Origin: JBJXGC01 sp046154545
Lineage (GTDB): Bacteria; Chloroflexota; Dehalococcoidia; Tepidiformales; Tepidiformaceae
DNA: 15,636 nucleotides
Direction: 5' to 3'
NCBI GenBank assembly: GCA_046154545.1
Contig: JBJXGC010000071.1
Location: 1 to 15,636 of the forward strand
Part shown: positions 15,068 through 15,636 of the stretch, piece by piece
How the letters are laid out: every line of letters starts with the position of its first letter
How positions within the stretch are numbered: the first letter of the stretch is position 1
Notes under the pieces: model-generated
The model's input: only the letters and a program-made list of their open reading frames with translations
Databases searched by the model: none
What the model was told of the DNA's origin: nothing
Program-made: the position numbers and the translations under genes

Positions 15068-15636
15068 ATGGACAAGTTCGAGACCGTCAAAGGCAACGCC
15101 ATCCCGCTCAACCGGGCCGACGTCGATACCGACCAGATCATCCCGGCCCAGTACCTGAAGCGGATCGAACGTACCGGCTTCGGGCCGTTCGCCTTCGAGA
15201 CCTGGCGGAAGGACCCGGACTTCGTCGTCAACAACCCGGCCTACGCCGGTGCGCCGATCCTGCTCGCTGGGCCGAACTTCGGCTGCGGTTCGTCGCGTGA
15301 ACATGCCCCCTGGGCGCTCGAAGATCTGGGCGTCCGGGCGATCATCGCCCCCTCGTTCGCCGACATCTTCCGCAACAACTGCGCGAAAATAGGCCTCCTC
15401 ACGGTCGTCCTGCCGCAAGACGACATCAACCACCTCATGGCGCGGGCGGAAGAGCTGCCCTCCTCGCAGCTCGTCGTCGATCTCCAGACGATGACGGTCT
15501 CGACGGCTGACGGCAGCTTCAGCCGCCGCTTCGAGTTCGACCAGAACGTGCGTCACAACCTGCTCAACGGGCTGGACGACATCGCCCTGACCCTGCTCGA
15601 AGACGAGGCGATTAGCACGTTCGAGGCGACGCGGGC
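15068..15636 (+). CDS. leuD: 3-isopropylmalate dehydratase small subunit (3' end outside window)
   Basis: The frame is open from the ATG at 15068 to the last base, giving 189 complete codons of a family usually near 200 residues, so only the end is missing. Hallmarks are the N-terminal block PLNRADVDTDQIIPAQYLKR (about 13-32), the substrate-specificity loop region (FGPFAFETWR) and the swivel-domain active-site block GPNFGCGSSREHAPWALEDL (68-87), followed by APSFADIFRNNCAKIGLL. It is the partner subunit of the preceding leuC and supplies the swivelling domain that closes over the [4Fe-4S] site. GGAG (15057-15060) stands seven bases before the ATG. The 60-base gap from leuC holds no terminator-like hairpin, so the pair is one transcription unit. 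Confidence 0.96.
   Translation, partial: MDKFETVKGNAIPLNRADVDTDQIIPAQYLKRIERTGFGPFAFETWRKDPDFVVNNPAYAGAPILLAGPNFGCGSSREHAPWALEDLGVRAIIAPSFADIFRNNCAKIGLLTVVLPQDDINHLMARAEELPSSQLVVDLQTMTVSTADGSFSRRFEFDQNVRHNLLNGLDDIALTLLEDEAISTFEATR

Overview
The window is 15.6 kb of GC-rich DNA that is almost fully coding. It suggests a member of the Chloroflexota (Dehalococcoidia- or Thermomicrobia-like). The grounds are the high GC content, a secreted protein ending in a 'LSPGWNLIS ... YWV' domain that I associate with this phylum, and a small surface protein with a two-cysteine beta domain, a Thr/Pro/Ala linker and a C-terminal membrane anchor. The phylum call is an inference from protein style, not from a marker gene.

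Layout. (1) 1-3811, plus strand: two adjacent cyclic-di-GMP genes. The first, cut by the window start, is a membrane PAS-PAS-GGDEF-EAL protein. The second is a membrane GGDEF protein that starts one base after it. (2) About 3898-7399, plus strand: a predicted promoter and a tight three-gene operon. It encodes a protein with nine tandem 31-residue beta-solenoid-like repeats and a tail-fibre-like C-terminal domain, a metzincin-type zinc metalloprotease, and a HEAT-repeat protein with an unrecognised C-terminal domain. None of the three has a visible signal peptide. (3) 7465-8040: a predicted lipoprotein with a BsuPI-like (proteinase-inhibitor-like) fold. (4) 8162-8704: a pyridoxamine-5'-phosphate-oxidase-family flavoprotein. 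(5) 9504-8701 and 13248-9535, minus strand: two surface or secreted proteins in one transcription unit, convergent with region 4; the facing stop codons share the four bases CTAG. (6) 13601-15636, plus strand: leuC and leuD (3' end cut by the window), the two subunits of isopropylmalate isomerase of leucine synthesis. They are divergent from region 5 across a 352-bp intergenic region.

How the genes fit together. The first two genes probably sense outside signals and set c-di-GMP levels; only the second keeps the product-inhibition RxxD site. The solenoid/protease/HEAT operon is the least explained part and the best candidate for an undescribed system, possibly with the neighbouring inhibitor-like lipoprotein. 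The minus-strand pair looks like cell-surface material. leuCD is ordinary core metabolism. I saw no tRNA, rRNA, CRISPR array, insertion sequence or integrase.
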